Positions 10,440-22,449 of a stretch of 64,000 bases of DNA are shown one piece after another. The translations under genes and the position numbers were made by a program. Origin of the DNA: Gonocerus acuteangulatus (Eukaryota; Arthropoda; Insecta; Hemiptera; Coreidae); contig OX328123.1 in NCBI GenBank assembly GCA_946811695.1, positions 148,075,975 to 148,139,974 of the forward strand, written 5' to 3'. The notes beneath the pieces are model-generated. The model was given only the letters and a program-made list of their open reading frames with translations, was not told the DNA's origin and ran no database searches. Positions within the stretch are counted from its first letter, which is position 1. Every line of letters begins with the position of its first letter.

Positions 10440-11795
10440 TATAGACGTATTTTCAAAATTCTTTCATGATGGTGACCTCAGCAGTTCTAATGCAATGACA
10501 TTTGCTAGAATAAGTATTTTGTATCTTCTCTGAAGTAAGGAGAACAATTAAACTAAACATGGAAGCATTCTATTCGAATTGAATGGCTTGCCAAGGTTTA
10601 TTAGAATCGTCTTCTTTTTTTTTTTCTTGTCCCATTTCTGGAAGTCTTTTCTTCAAGAGTACATTGTGTCACCTCTCTTTAAAAAAATGGTGCAAACAGG
10701 TGAAAAGTTCATTGAAGGGGAGGGGAGGAAAAAAAAAACAAAACTCTTTCATCGTTGAGTGATATCTACGAGTTCGCAGTATTCCAACTGATAAGAAGAG
10801 GAAAAAAACTGTCAAACAACGATAGTACAGGGTAGCCAACACACACGAAGCTTGATATCGTACATTTGACAGGTGCCAGTCTTGAACAACACACTGTTCA
10901 CACGTCATGCTGTCCAGATAGGTCCCTGCTCACATTCAATGGCATGTCTTCAATATACGCAAATATTGCCTTCCATACCTCATGGCTGTTTCGTTTTTAG
11001 TTTGTGTATTTTTTAACACACGCACACACACACACATATGTTGCAGAGTAACTTCTCACAAAACTCCCTGGATAGGAAAAGCTATGGCACGATAGCACCA
11101 TTGACGAACGCTTATATTATAGGTTAATATTGAGCAATTAAGTGTTAGCCCGCTAAAATTACCGGTTTGTATTTTTCTTGGGAAATCGGATACATTTTTA
11201 TATATCACAAACAAAGTTAGGGTATTTAGTAAATGCACCGTGTCTATTTAAATACGATGATTTTCGCTGGTTCTCAAGAGGACACTATGGTTGAGAAATA
11301 CTTCAAAATGTCTTTTAATCTTTATTTTCACATATTACATGCACCATTTCATTTAGATATTTGTTTATTAAGGTTGTACTTAAATTATATAAAGATACTT
11401 TATCAAAAGGCACTGTAATATTAATGAAACTGGAGTCATATGAAACAAATATAAAGAAGTCACACTCATTTTAATTTAATGTTGCCATTCCTTATTGAAG
11501 TTGTGAAACAAAATGTAAACAATTTGATAAATTGGTTGGTCTTCAGCAAAATACCAAAGGTAATAATGTGATGTGCGTTCACAGTTGCTTCACCTTCAAC
11601 TATGCACCTGAAAGTAGGTAAGGCTTCTAGATAGCCAAAGAGGTTCCTCAGTGACAGTACATACTTTTGTTCATTCATATCTATACCTTCCGTATTTCTA
11701 GAAATAAATTTCAGAGATTGAATCAAATTCCGGCAGGATGGGTTAGAAGTAGTTTATATTCACACAAGATTAAATTGAGAAGATATGGTCGACCG
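10440..11795. other. No gene recognised
   Basis: Several ORFs of 60-90 codons occur on both strands (for example 10669-10908 minus and 11466-11726 minus), but none has a domain-like pattern. A short CA tract lies near 11022-11034. Confidence 0.5.
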
Positions 11796-11799
11796 TTCA

Positions 11800-12255
11800 G
11801 AAGTAGGAAGCGTTGATCGTCGGGGTTTCGGTCAATGTTCTTATGTAATAAAACACATTTTATGGTTAAAATGTATATTTATTGCTGCCAGCGTTTCGGC
11901 TTGCTATACAAGACATCTTCAGGGCTATCGAGAAGATTGAGAACTGTCCCGTTTCAAGTAGAGAACATTTCACAACTTGAGAAATCTTCTCGATAGCCCT
12001 GAAGATGGCTTGTATAGCAAGCCGAAACGTTGGCAGTAATAAATATACATTTTAACCATAAAATGTGTTTTATTAAATAAGAACAGAAATGTTCTCTACT
12101 TGAAACGGGACAGTTCTCAATCTTCTCGATAGCCCTGAAGATGTCTTGTATAGCAAGCCGAAACGCTGGCAGTAATAAATATACATTTTAACCATAAAAT
12201 GTGTTTTATTAAATAAGAACATTGACCGAAACCCCGACGATCAACGCTTCCTACA
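11800..12255. mobile_element. Cluster of Penelope-type terminal repeats, inverted plus tandem
   Basis: The unit runs from CCTGAAGATG through GCAAGCCGAAACG to a TTTTAACCATAAAATG block. It occurs first inverted (about 11845-11925) and then twice in direct order (about 11995-12075 and 12130-12215). The whole cluster is flanked by a long inverted pair, about 11800-11850 against 12206-12255 (GACCGAAACCCCGACGATC type). Tandem and inverted partial terminal repeats are the usual architecture of Penelope-like element insertions. No ORF remains. This family differs from the one at 2.5 and 40.4 kb. Confidence 0.65.
11999..12035 (+). other. Hammerhead-ribozyme-like motif in terminal repeat
   Basis: CTGAAGA (11999-12005) is followed by one base, a perfect 6-bp stem GGCTTG/CAAGCC with a 5-nt loop (12007-12023), then GAAAC. 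The other two units (12135-12165 plus, 11892-11921 minus) have the same core but one stem mismatch. A short AC/GT closing stem III followed by A can be drawn. The extra base after the core weakens the case for cleavage. Confidence 0.45.
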
Positions 12256-12396
12256 CAAGATTAAAGGTTACATAAATGTGTATTATTTCACTACCTCTTA
12301 CATATATTGTTTAAAATACTGACATTATGAAAGGGAAATTTTTATGTTGTGTTTAAAAAGACCAATTTGCGCTAATGGCCAAGTTGTAGATGCGCC

Positions 12397-12442
<46 letters not shown>

Positions 12443-13480
12443 GACCAATTTGTCATAAAACAGTAGGGAAATCATTAAATAGCAAGAAAAAAACAAAAGA
12501 CACAATAGTTTGGCTGGTATAAACAACGCACGTACACCTCCAACGATAGTTCTAAAATTGACCGCGTGGCGGCATATCGCTTAACGTAAATTCCCAATAG
12601 CGGTATGTCACGAAAACCGGAAGCACAATTTTTTTTTACGGTTCAAACTTGTTTTATTTACTTAAATATGCCTCTCATTGTAAGAAATCAGGCAATATAA
12701 ACATTTTAAAAACAACTGTGAAATTTCTCCAATTATAGGGTTAAGCGCAATACCCGCAAGTTTTAATGAAGAAGGATAAGTCTAAAATAGTAAACCCAGT
12801 CACATTGGTTGTTGATTCGACTCAGCTCTCAAAAATACAATTGGAATTATACCTCTACCATTAAGTAAAATATGACTTTTTTAAATTTGAATACGTGCTG
12901 TTTTACACGTCTTGTTTTTTTTTTATATATAGAAATCCCATTTATGTTCCGAAATAATTACTCTATCGAATTGTTAGTGCTCTCATTCAATTCAATAGAA
13001 AAAAAACATACGTTAACATGATACCGAAATCAGAAGCGAAAATGACCATCGTTTGCTACATTTTTTCGGAGTTTGCTCAGGTAATGAAAACAGTATAAAA
13101 CAAATGATATCGTATTTATTATATATAGTGCTTATTCCAATGTTAAACAATATAATCGAATTGCAATCAACACGAGAGGTTAATGGTTAAAAAGATTTAT
13201 CGCCTTCCTATCAGCTGAGGTATGTTGGAGATGATGGAGACAATGGCCCTTCATCAATTCATCTCTGGCCTATCCTTGTCCGAGTAAATCCTACTAACTC
13301 TCAGGTAATTGATGGAAGATAGAGATTGACACGGCTACTCACATTCCGCCATCGGTCTATTTGTCAACTTGTCCCATTGTTCTCCCGCTCTTCCACAATG
13401 ATGGACCGCTCGGCGACCAGCGGACCTGTCCTCAACTTCGATTTGTTTGGAGAGGATTTCACTAGAATGTTTTAGTTGAC
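12256..13480. other. No gene recognised; poly(A) tract at 12401-12440
   Basis: It contains a pure 40-nt A run. A G+C-richer, apparently unique block lies at about 13200-13460 with no open frame of note. Nothing else was recognised. Confidence 0.5.
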
Positions 13481-13484
13481 GAAC

Positions 13485-14345
<861 letters not shown>

Positions 14346-14529
14346 GATAATAAATCAGGTTAAGAAAAATAAGAAAAACAATTTAATCTTAGAGATATGG
14401 ATTTCCAAGATATAGCTTTTCAAATGCCTAGCGGGGTCCTTCCTAGGGCGGGGACCCATCCAGGTAAGATCGTAAATAAGACCTTTCTTGAAAGTAAAGA
14501 TGGAACTGTCAACTTTGGTCCTGCTCTGC

Positions 14530-14870
14530 CTCCGGCACTTTCATTTCTGACGAAGGCTACCAATGAGTAGCCAAAACGTCCTAAATATAGATTTTTTAAC
14601 AAAAATCGTATATCGTCGATACAAAAGCAAACTAACGAATATGAAAAAATGCATCTTTCATTGTCCATCTTTAATAATTTCTGCTGGACTTATTTACGGC
14701 AAATTCTTCAATCAGACTTCACTCTATTAAAGGGAAAGTATTCCACTATCAAAAGGTCAAATCTGCCAAATATTTGACTGTCCAAAAAAAAGTTATGAAT
14801 AAATACTTTTCCACTCTGAAAAGTGGTGATTTTCATATTCGTTAGTTTGCTTTTGTATCGACGATATGTA
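14530..14870. mobile_element. Penelope-type terminal-repeat remnant with inverted repeat
   Basis: A perfect 38-bp inverted repeat pairs 14610-14647 with 14830-14867. Just before the left arm, CTGACGA (14547-14553) plus one base is followed by a perfect 6-bp stem GGCTAC/GTAGCC with a 6-nt loop (14555-14572) and AAAAC. This is the third hammerhead-like motif in the window and belongs to a different family from the other two. The usual GAAA is AAAA here, which should inactivate it. The assignment to Penelope-like elements is inferred from this motif and the inverted layout. Confidence 0.4.
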
Positions 14871-15704
14871 TTCCCAGCACTGTCGATATTGACGTATGTT
14901 TTTAGGAATGAAATCTACCTGGCGACAAGAGTCTGATTATTTTCTGATTAAGAAGAAACACGATCAATTCTTTAATGTCGCATCTTCTTTAATGAGATAA
15001 AAAAAAAGTGAAGAAATAAAAACAGGAAGAGCCTTCAGGGGAGAAGTCTGTACCCCCACACCCCCTTTGGGAAAATTGCCATCCCTTCCATCAGCCGGGG
15101 GTGAAGGTTCTAATCTTGATGCATTTTATTGCTCGGATCATCGGGAGATTTATAATGGTTTTGTAATTAGTGGAGAGTCGAACCCTCTCTCTCTCTCTCG
15201 TCTCCCCTTCCCTCAGAATCTGGCTATTCCCCGGTAACCTCACCCCCAAGTCGAGGGAGGACATTAGACCCAACCCCCTCCTGTTATAAATCAAGAGGGA
15301 GGTCTCCGAGTATTTTCTAGCATAGAGACGAGCGAATTATGAAAATGCCCGAGAATGTTGTGAAGCTCACGTCTGTCTCGTTGCCCTTCTATCACGAGTT
15401 AACAACAGTTGTTGTTCCCAACTTCAGGCGTTGTTCTCCTTCACGATCCGAATCGAGGCTCCTTCTATACGCCTCGGTCTGTTTTACATTTTTTCCTACA
15501 GACAAAATAGTATACGGTTGATTTTTTTCTCCAACTACATTTATTTTGCGATTAATTTCTATATTCAATATTATATATTCTAATACCATATTCTCAAGCA
15601 CTGCGTTATCATACCTTTTTCCTTTATAATGATAATCCAAGGTGTCATTTGGTCAGGAAAGGATAGGGATTCTTAACATTTTAACTTCATTGGAACGGTG
15701 CCAA
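14871..15704. other. No gene recognised
   Basis: A CT-rich patch lies at 15187-15200. ORFs at 15091-15294 and 15392-15640 (minus) show no recognisable motif. Confidence 0.5.
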
Positions 15705-16366
15705 CACTAAGGGTGTGTTTACACCTGATAGTTATTGCAGGATATGTATGTCAGACAGGCATTGTGACTAAGGGTGCGTTTACATCTGACACTTCTCGCA
15801 GGTAATATATGTCAGGTGTCGGATAAATATTCTCTTGAAGGTTTACATTCTGACAGTAATATCTAGACATTTATGTCATGGATATGCATAGGACAGTTCT
15901 GGATTTGTTCTAAATTGCGATAAATTCACCAAAAGCACAAATAATCAGTGTTTACATCTGTTGGTATAGAAGTGTCGACAATACAGCTAGTAGCCAAGAT
16001 ATTTATCTCTGAAATTAAATTCTTCTCGTAAAAATCTGTGTTTACACCTGGTGGTATAGAAGTGTCGACACTTATAGTTCGGGATAGAAATATATATCTC
16101 AGACATAAATTGGTCATGGTTTACACTAGTCGCAATTTCTGTCTGATATAAATTTCCTGCAATAACTAGCAAGTGTAAACCCACCCTAATGTAAACTGCG
16201 GACAATTTATGTCTGAGATTTATATTTCTATCACGAGCTATAAGTGTCGACACTTCTATCCCATAAGGTGTAAACACTGATTATAAAGAGAACAATTTAA
16301 TTTCAGACATAAATATCTTGGGTACTAGCTGTATTGTTGACTCTTCTATACCAACAGATGTAATTG
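15705..16366. mobile_element. Palindromic (foldback-type) repeat
   Basis: The segment 15949-16130 pairs with 16190-16366 as imperfect inverted arms. The phrase GGTATAGAAGTGTCGACA appears twice at left (~15963 and ~16051), and its complement appears at ~16245 and, more degenerate, at ~16338. The outer part (15705-15948) carries repeated GGGTGYGTTTACA blocks, echoed inverted at ~16173. No ORF of significance. The right arm ends directly against LINE coding sequence. Confidence 0.65.
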
Positions 16367-17300
16367 TACCTCAAGTTGATCTTTGTCTAACTAAGATCAG
16401 CAGAGACAGCCTTAGGGAAGAAAAAATAGCAAAGGTCTAATGAACTTCTTCGACAGCATAGCCTCAAAAAAAAAACATTTATACTGATGGTTCAAAACAA
16501 GGGGACAATGTAGGGGTTGCAATGGTCTGCAACAATCTTGTGCGCAAACAAAAACTTAACCCACTTACAACCGCTTTTAGCTTTACAGCCGAAATGCAAG
16601 CATTATGTCTTGGCCTGTTCTTTGCAATACCATCCGAGGATCAAGACTTCATTATTTGCACAGACTCCCTCTCTGCACTGTAATATATAGCGAAAAAAAA
16701 AACCAAGGGCCCATATTTCTAAAAATATTTCATTACATCAAAATGCTAGAAAATCAAGGAAAGACCATAACATTTCTATGGCTACCTTCTCACTCTGGAA
16801 TTTCAGGAAATGAAAAGGCGGATCAGGCAGCTAAAGAAGCAGCACTAATGAACTCACCACCAATTGACGTTTTAGAGCCAAACGACATCAGGCTTTGGCT
16901 TAAACAACAAGTGACCTCAGCATGGTAAGACATGTGGAAAGCTGAACCATGTAGCAATAAGCTACGAACCATAAAGGATACGACAAGAAAGTGGGATAGC
17001 TCAAAACGTGCTAACAGAAGGGAAGAAGTGGTTCTTACCCGCCTGAGAATTGGGCACACAAATTTGACCCATTCCTACATAATAAAAAAAGAACCACCAC
17101 CAGTATGCCCCAGCTGCCATATCCAACTATCCGTCCAACATCGAAGACTGCCCAGCATACCGAACTCTATTCCACTCCAATGGTCTTCCTAGGCGGGTAA
17201 ATGACTGTCTTGGAAATAATCCAACAACCTTGGATAAAGCTATAAGTACTTTAAGGGAAACAGACCTATTCAAAAAAATTTAAGAAAAAATAAATAAATA
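16367..17300 (+). mobile_element. RNase H-bearing LINE, 3' end with A-rich tail
   Basis: The RNase H domain is well preserved: YTDGSKQGDNVGVAMV (first Asp, ~16480), AEMQALCLGL (Glu, ~16590), CTDSLSAL (second Asp, ~16660), WLPSHSGISGNEKADQAAKE (~16782-16835, with the usual H and last Asp). RREEVVLTRLRIGHTNLTH then leads into the C-terminal knuckle CPSCHIQLSVQH (~17108). A stop and frameshift at the A-run near 16690 split the domain, and another shift breaks the knuckle. A tail of AAATAAATAAATAAA type follows at about 17280-17315. Only the end of the reverse transcriptase linker remains upstream. Clade: I/R1/LOA group; a different subfamily from the copies at 20.6 and 38.6 kb. Confidence 0.85.
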
Positions 17301-17339
17301 AATAAAAAAATAAAAATCGCCTTCACCACACCACATTAG

Positions 17340-17545
17340 TACTACTCTCCGGCCACCTGATTTCCTCTTTAGAGGCATCCATTAAATTTGCAGGGTGGAT
17401 CTAGGGACGGCCTGGAATCCCGAATCGAATCCTTGAACGAGGAAACTTCAAGATTAAATCTCCATTGCGCACTAGAGTTAAGAATTCTGATGCTGCAGCA
17501 TACGAGTTGAGTGCTCTACCAGTGAGCCAATCTCGCCTGCAAAAA
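17340..17545 (-). mobile_element. tRNA-derived SINE, type 1, minus copy
   Basis: The reverse complement reads GCGAGATTGGCTCACTGGTA followed by GAGCACTCAACTC (A-box region), and further on a CTAGGGACGGCCTGG-like body that parallels CCAGATCGTCCCTAGG in the copy at 4.45 kb. The B box is degenerate. Confidence 0.6.
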
Positions 17546-17554
17546 TAAGCCCCT

Positions 17555-17778
17555 TAACAACCAGGACGGTCCAGGGGTAGATCAGTACCTTAACAACCAG
17601 AACGGTCCAGAGGTAGATCAGTACCTTAACAACTAGGTCGGTCCAGAGTTAGATCAGTACGTTAACAACCAGGACGGTCCAGAGGTAGATCAGTATCTTA
17701 ACAACCAGGTCGGTCCAGAGGTAGATCAGTACGTTAACAACCAGGACAGTCCAGAGGTAGATCAGTACCCTAACACTA
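17555..17778. repeat. 36-bp minisatellite
   Basis: About six units of ~36 bp containing TTAACAACCAGGACGGTCC and AGAGGTAGATCAGTACC, with few differences between units. It lies between two SINE copies. Confidence 0.9.
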
Positions 17779-17784
17779 GAGGCC

Positions 17785-17970
17785 CGTTAAGATTATGAGT
17801 CAATGCTATGCATCGACTGTACATCCCTTAGCGACGTCAGAGTGGACCTAAGGACGAACCGGCACAACGATACAACCCCTGAAGATAAGATCTTCATTGC
17901 ATGCCTGAGTTTTGAACACAGATCTTCTCGAACAATAGCCAATAGCTCAACTACTGAGCTAAACTTTTAC
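17785..17970 (-). mobile_element. tRNA-derived SINE, degenerate minus copy
   Basis: The reverse complement contains TTTAGCTCAGTAGTTGAGC (A-box like) and a TGTTCAAAACT-like B box. The body again resembles the type 1 SINE (AAGGACGAACCGG). Confidence 0.55.
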
Positions 17971-17984
17971 CAATATATATATAT

Positions 17985-19547
17985 GTATAGGGTAAATGAC
18001 CCGATCGTTGACACTGCTCCATAAGTTGACACTTCAAATTGAAATTTGAAAAATAACAATTAGATTCAAGAGAATTCAATAAGTTTGCATCCAAATTAAA
18101 GAACAGTTATTGAAGAATAATGTTGACTGACCCGATCAACTATGCAACTCCGTTAATAACATTTGCCGCCATTTTAGTATGAAAAATCCTCGAGTCAACT
18201 CCTGCTGCTCTCTTTGCTTAGTGAATTTGATACGAGATTAAGAATATTTCTTAAGAATTTTTTTTTTGTAATGCGTGCATTAAATTGTATTTTTGTGATC
18301 TCTATGAACTCTATGATACTTAAATTAGGAACTGTAAAAGGTTTGACTTAAGTAAAACAAAAAAATCTTGAGATTATGGTAGTGTCAACATTGGGAACCC
18401 AATAAACAACCAGGGCTCCTTTTCTTGACACTAATGTCAACTTTAGGAAAACGGTTGTCAGTGATGAATACTAAAACATTTAGTTGAGATTTTCATTAGA
18501 AATTCATGTATCCTGATTTTATTAATTTCTTATGACTGGAACCTTAAGTTGACAGCATGTTTTCCTAATTTTGACATTCTGTTCCTAATGTTGAGAGGCA
18601 ACTTTTTATAATAGTTGTCTGCAATTTGAAATGTCACGCAACTTCTTAATCAATTTGTGGTACAATGGTTATAACTGGCGGTACCTCCAAATGCTTCTCA
18701 AATTATCCAATCTATGGATGTATCAGGTTTTCGAACATTTAAAGAAGGTTGGAAGCTAAAAGTTCATGAATGGAGCGTCAACCATATGACAAGTCCTGCA
18801 TTAAAAAAAAACACAGCTGAAATTTCCAAGAAAGAAAGATTGAACAAAAAAGAAGAAAAATCCCTTACAAGAAATAACTTATAAATACTTCTCGTCTGAA
18901 AAATAAGGTGAGAAACTCCATGACTGACCAAGATGGTGACTCCTCCAATCAGCCTGAAGAAGAAAGAACGTCACTAACATGAGCTTTGTAGAATCAACAG
19001 GTGTAAGTAAACCTTCATCAATGGCAGCACGTCAGGTAGATAAAACCACAAATAACGAATATGAGAAGAATGCAGATCAAAGTTTACACAAAACGTTAAA
19101 GAAGAATAGCGATTTTTCAAAAATGACCAAGGGATGAAAATGGTTGTAATAAGCAAGTTGTTAACGTTATTAGAGTAGGCGATTATTGTATAGTTCAAGT
19201 TGAAGGAAAAACAGCACGATTTTAATCCAATTTGGTTGTTTGTTAAAAGAATAAAGTTGTATTCTTTTCATTTTCCCTCACTGTCATCCTTAGGAACTGA
19301 AAAGTCAAACTTAGGCATCGACGTACTGTAGACGTGTCAACATTAGGACCAGAGTAAGGCAACATTTAATGATTTATTTTACTTAAAATACTTAATGTAT
19401 CTAAAATTGGTTTATGTGTATTTTATAGAGAATGAGCTGACGAATAATTTGATATATTCAAAGTTTATTATTTTCAAAAACGAAGCGAAGAATTATTTTA
19501 AGTAAAATAACCCTTCCTTAAAGTGTCAACTATTGGGTCATTTACCC

Positions 19548-19552
<5 letters not shown>
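17985..19552. mobile_element. DNA transposon remnant with terminal inverted repeats
   Basis: The left end AGGGTAAATGACCCGATCG plus TTGACACT (17989-18016) is matched inverted at the right end (AGTGTCAACTATTGGGTCAT, to about 19551). Each repeat holds its own palindrome GGGTNATTTACCC. Many internal copies of a GTCAACATTAGGA-like motif lie near both ends, in both orientations, as expected of transposase-binding sites. Between about 18640 and 19200 there are broken coding-like pieces (MDVSGFRTFKEGWKLKVHEW; VGDYCIVQVEGKTARF), which may be transposase remnants. I could not assign a superfamily. Both ends adjoin TA tracts, compatible with a TA target. Confidence 0.6.
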
Positions 19553-19604
<52 letters not shown>

Positions 19605-19606
19605 TT

Positions 19607-19666
<60 letters not shown>

Positions 19667-19682
19667 TTGTGTGTGTGTGTGA
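19552..19682. repeat. Compound (TA)n-(GT)n microsatellite
   Basis: TA tract with AAATTTATA interruptions (19552-19641), then a GT tract (19642-19682). Confidence 0.95.
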
Positions 19683-19689
19683 GTGTACA

Positions 19690-20640
<951 letters not shown>

Positions 20641-20644
20641 AGTT

Positions 20645-22247
20645 TAACGTGTAAAATTCTAGGGCTGACATTTGATAAGAAACTAACGTGGATCCCCCAC
20701 TTAAAAGATCTTGTTCTTAGACACAAGAGATCACTGAATCTGCTAAGAATTCTAAGTAAAACTAAGTGGGGAGCGGACAGTCTCTGTATGCTCAAGTTTT
20801 ACCGTGCCTATACCAGGTCATTACTGGATTACGGCTGTGTGCCATACTCATTGGCCCGGGACAGTGCTCTTAAAATGTTAGACCCTATCCACAATACAGG
20901 ACTTCGCTTGGCAACGGGAGCGATCAGGTATATTCCGATAAGCAGTACTTATCTAGAAGAAGGTGATCTTCCATTAGCATACAGAAGGAAGACGTTATGC
21001 ATAAAACACGTCCTAAAACATAAATGTTTGAATTTCGCCTGCACGAATACGATACTCAATAACCCTTTCTTCAATAAATATATGCAAGAGTGTACTAGAC
21101 CAAGACCTCTCATTGTCACATACCTACTACCAATACAGCATTACTTACCAACACATTACTCGAATTACCTCCTTGGCAAATACGAAATTTAACAATAGAC
21201 ACAACATTGACGAACTACAAAAAATCCGACAAGACATGAAGACACGTTTACAAATCATGTTTCAAAGAAATACTTAACGGGAACCCTGACAGCCTCTTTA
21301 CTTTCAGTGATGGCATTTGGACTGAGGTAGGAACTGTTTCTGCTGCAATAATCGGAGGAAAGGTTTTCCAACAGAAACTAGCAACAGTATCTAGTTCATA
21401 TTCTGCTGACCTGCAAGCAATGTTATTAGCTTTGAGTAATATAAAGGACACTCAAAAGAATAAAGTGATCTCTTTTACAGACTCTTTGAACTCACTAAAA
21501 ACGATACATAATACAGTCAATGCACACCCTTTGACAACCAAAATTTTAAATGAAATTATTCGCTTCCAAAATTTAAACAAACACGTAACACTGATATGGC
21601 TACCAGGGTATGTCGACATTAAACAAAGCACAGACGTTGACATACAAGCCAAATTAGCAACCACACTATAGAACATAGAAACAAGTGAAAACAACTTACG
21701 ACGACCTAACGACATATTATACCAACCAAATACTTATTCAGTTGCAGACAGCATGGTACAACACTAACGACAATAAACTACGACAGATTAAACAAACAGT
21801 GGCAGAATGGCCATCCAGCAGAAGAGGAAACCGGAGAGAAGAGGTAGTTTTAACTCGACTCCGAATTGGCCATTCGTTACTTACTCACGGGCACCTAATG
21901 ACTACACAAGACGCACCAACATGTAGACAATGCAACCAACTCCTAACTATAAGACATATACTTACAGACTCTAGAAGAAGAGAACAATTACACATACCCA
22001 CTGACCTCACAGAACTCTTGACCGATGGTAGCCATTATTTGAAACAGATATTTAAAAACTTAGAGACTACACAAATTATATCACAAAGTTTAACGAACTC
22101 ATGAAAATGTTTACTCTGTCATTTTTTTATAACTTCCTTATTTTATTTTTTTTTTATTTCTTTACTTTTTATTTATTTATATTTTTGGCTTTTAAATGTA
22201 TTTGCTACTTCTTCTGAAATTATATTTATTTCCTTTATGCTATGATT
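20645..22247 (+). mobile_element. RNase H-bearing LINE, 3' half, copy 1
   Basis: In order: the end of the RT palm (KILGLTFDKKLTW, ~20655) and the RT thumb/connection (20788-21192: AYTRSLLDYGCVPYSLARDS, DPIHNTGLRLATGAIRYIP, YLEEGDLPLAYRRKTL). The RNase H remnant follows (YSADLQAMLLAL ~21400, FTDSLNSL ~21476, WLPGYVDI ~21597 in place of the usual GHxGIxGN), then RREEVVLTRLRIGHSLLTH (~21838) and the CCHC knuckle CRQCNQLLTIRHILTDS (21930), whose last Cys is lost. The stop is near 22102 and a T/A-rich 3' UTR follows. Frameshifts near 21190 and 21670 inactivate it. It matches 38896-40415 almost base for base, with small indels. Most of the reverse transcriptase and the endonuclease are missing at the 5' side. 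Confidence 0.9.
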
Positions 22248-22445
22248 AGAGCCCGGAAGTTAGGCGAAATGCCTTTTTTATCTGAATGGATATATTGAAG
22301 AATCAGATAGAAATAAATATGTTTCCGTGCATTTAGGAAGTGTAGAGACAATTTTTATTTTGCCTATTTTAAGATTTGAAGCCTTTTTTTGCCTTTTTTG
22401 CTCGTTATGCAATTTTTTTCTGCGATTTAAACATTTTAAAAAGCA
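22244..22445. mobile_element. Possible hAT-type terminus
   Basis: Directly after the LINE tail the sequence TAGAGCCCGGAAGTTAGGCG begins and runs into repeated GCCTTTTT blocks, a layout I associate with ends of some hAT elements. No opposite end was found in the next 1.5 kb, so this is a truncated or chance match. Confidence 0.25.
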
Positions 22446-22449
22446 CATA

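Noticed and set aside
10249..10533. His-Thr and Cys-Val repeat ORFs
   Set aside because: Translations of a (CA)n microsatellite.
17555..17778. CRISPR-like regularly spaced repeat
   Set aside because: Units are directly adjacent with no unique spacers, in a eukaryotic repeat context. It is a minisatellite.
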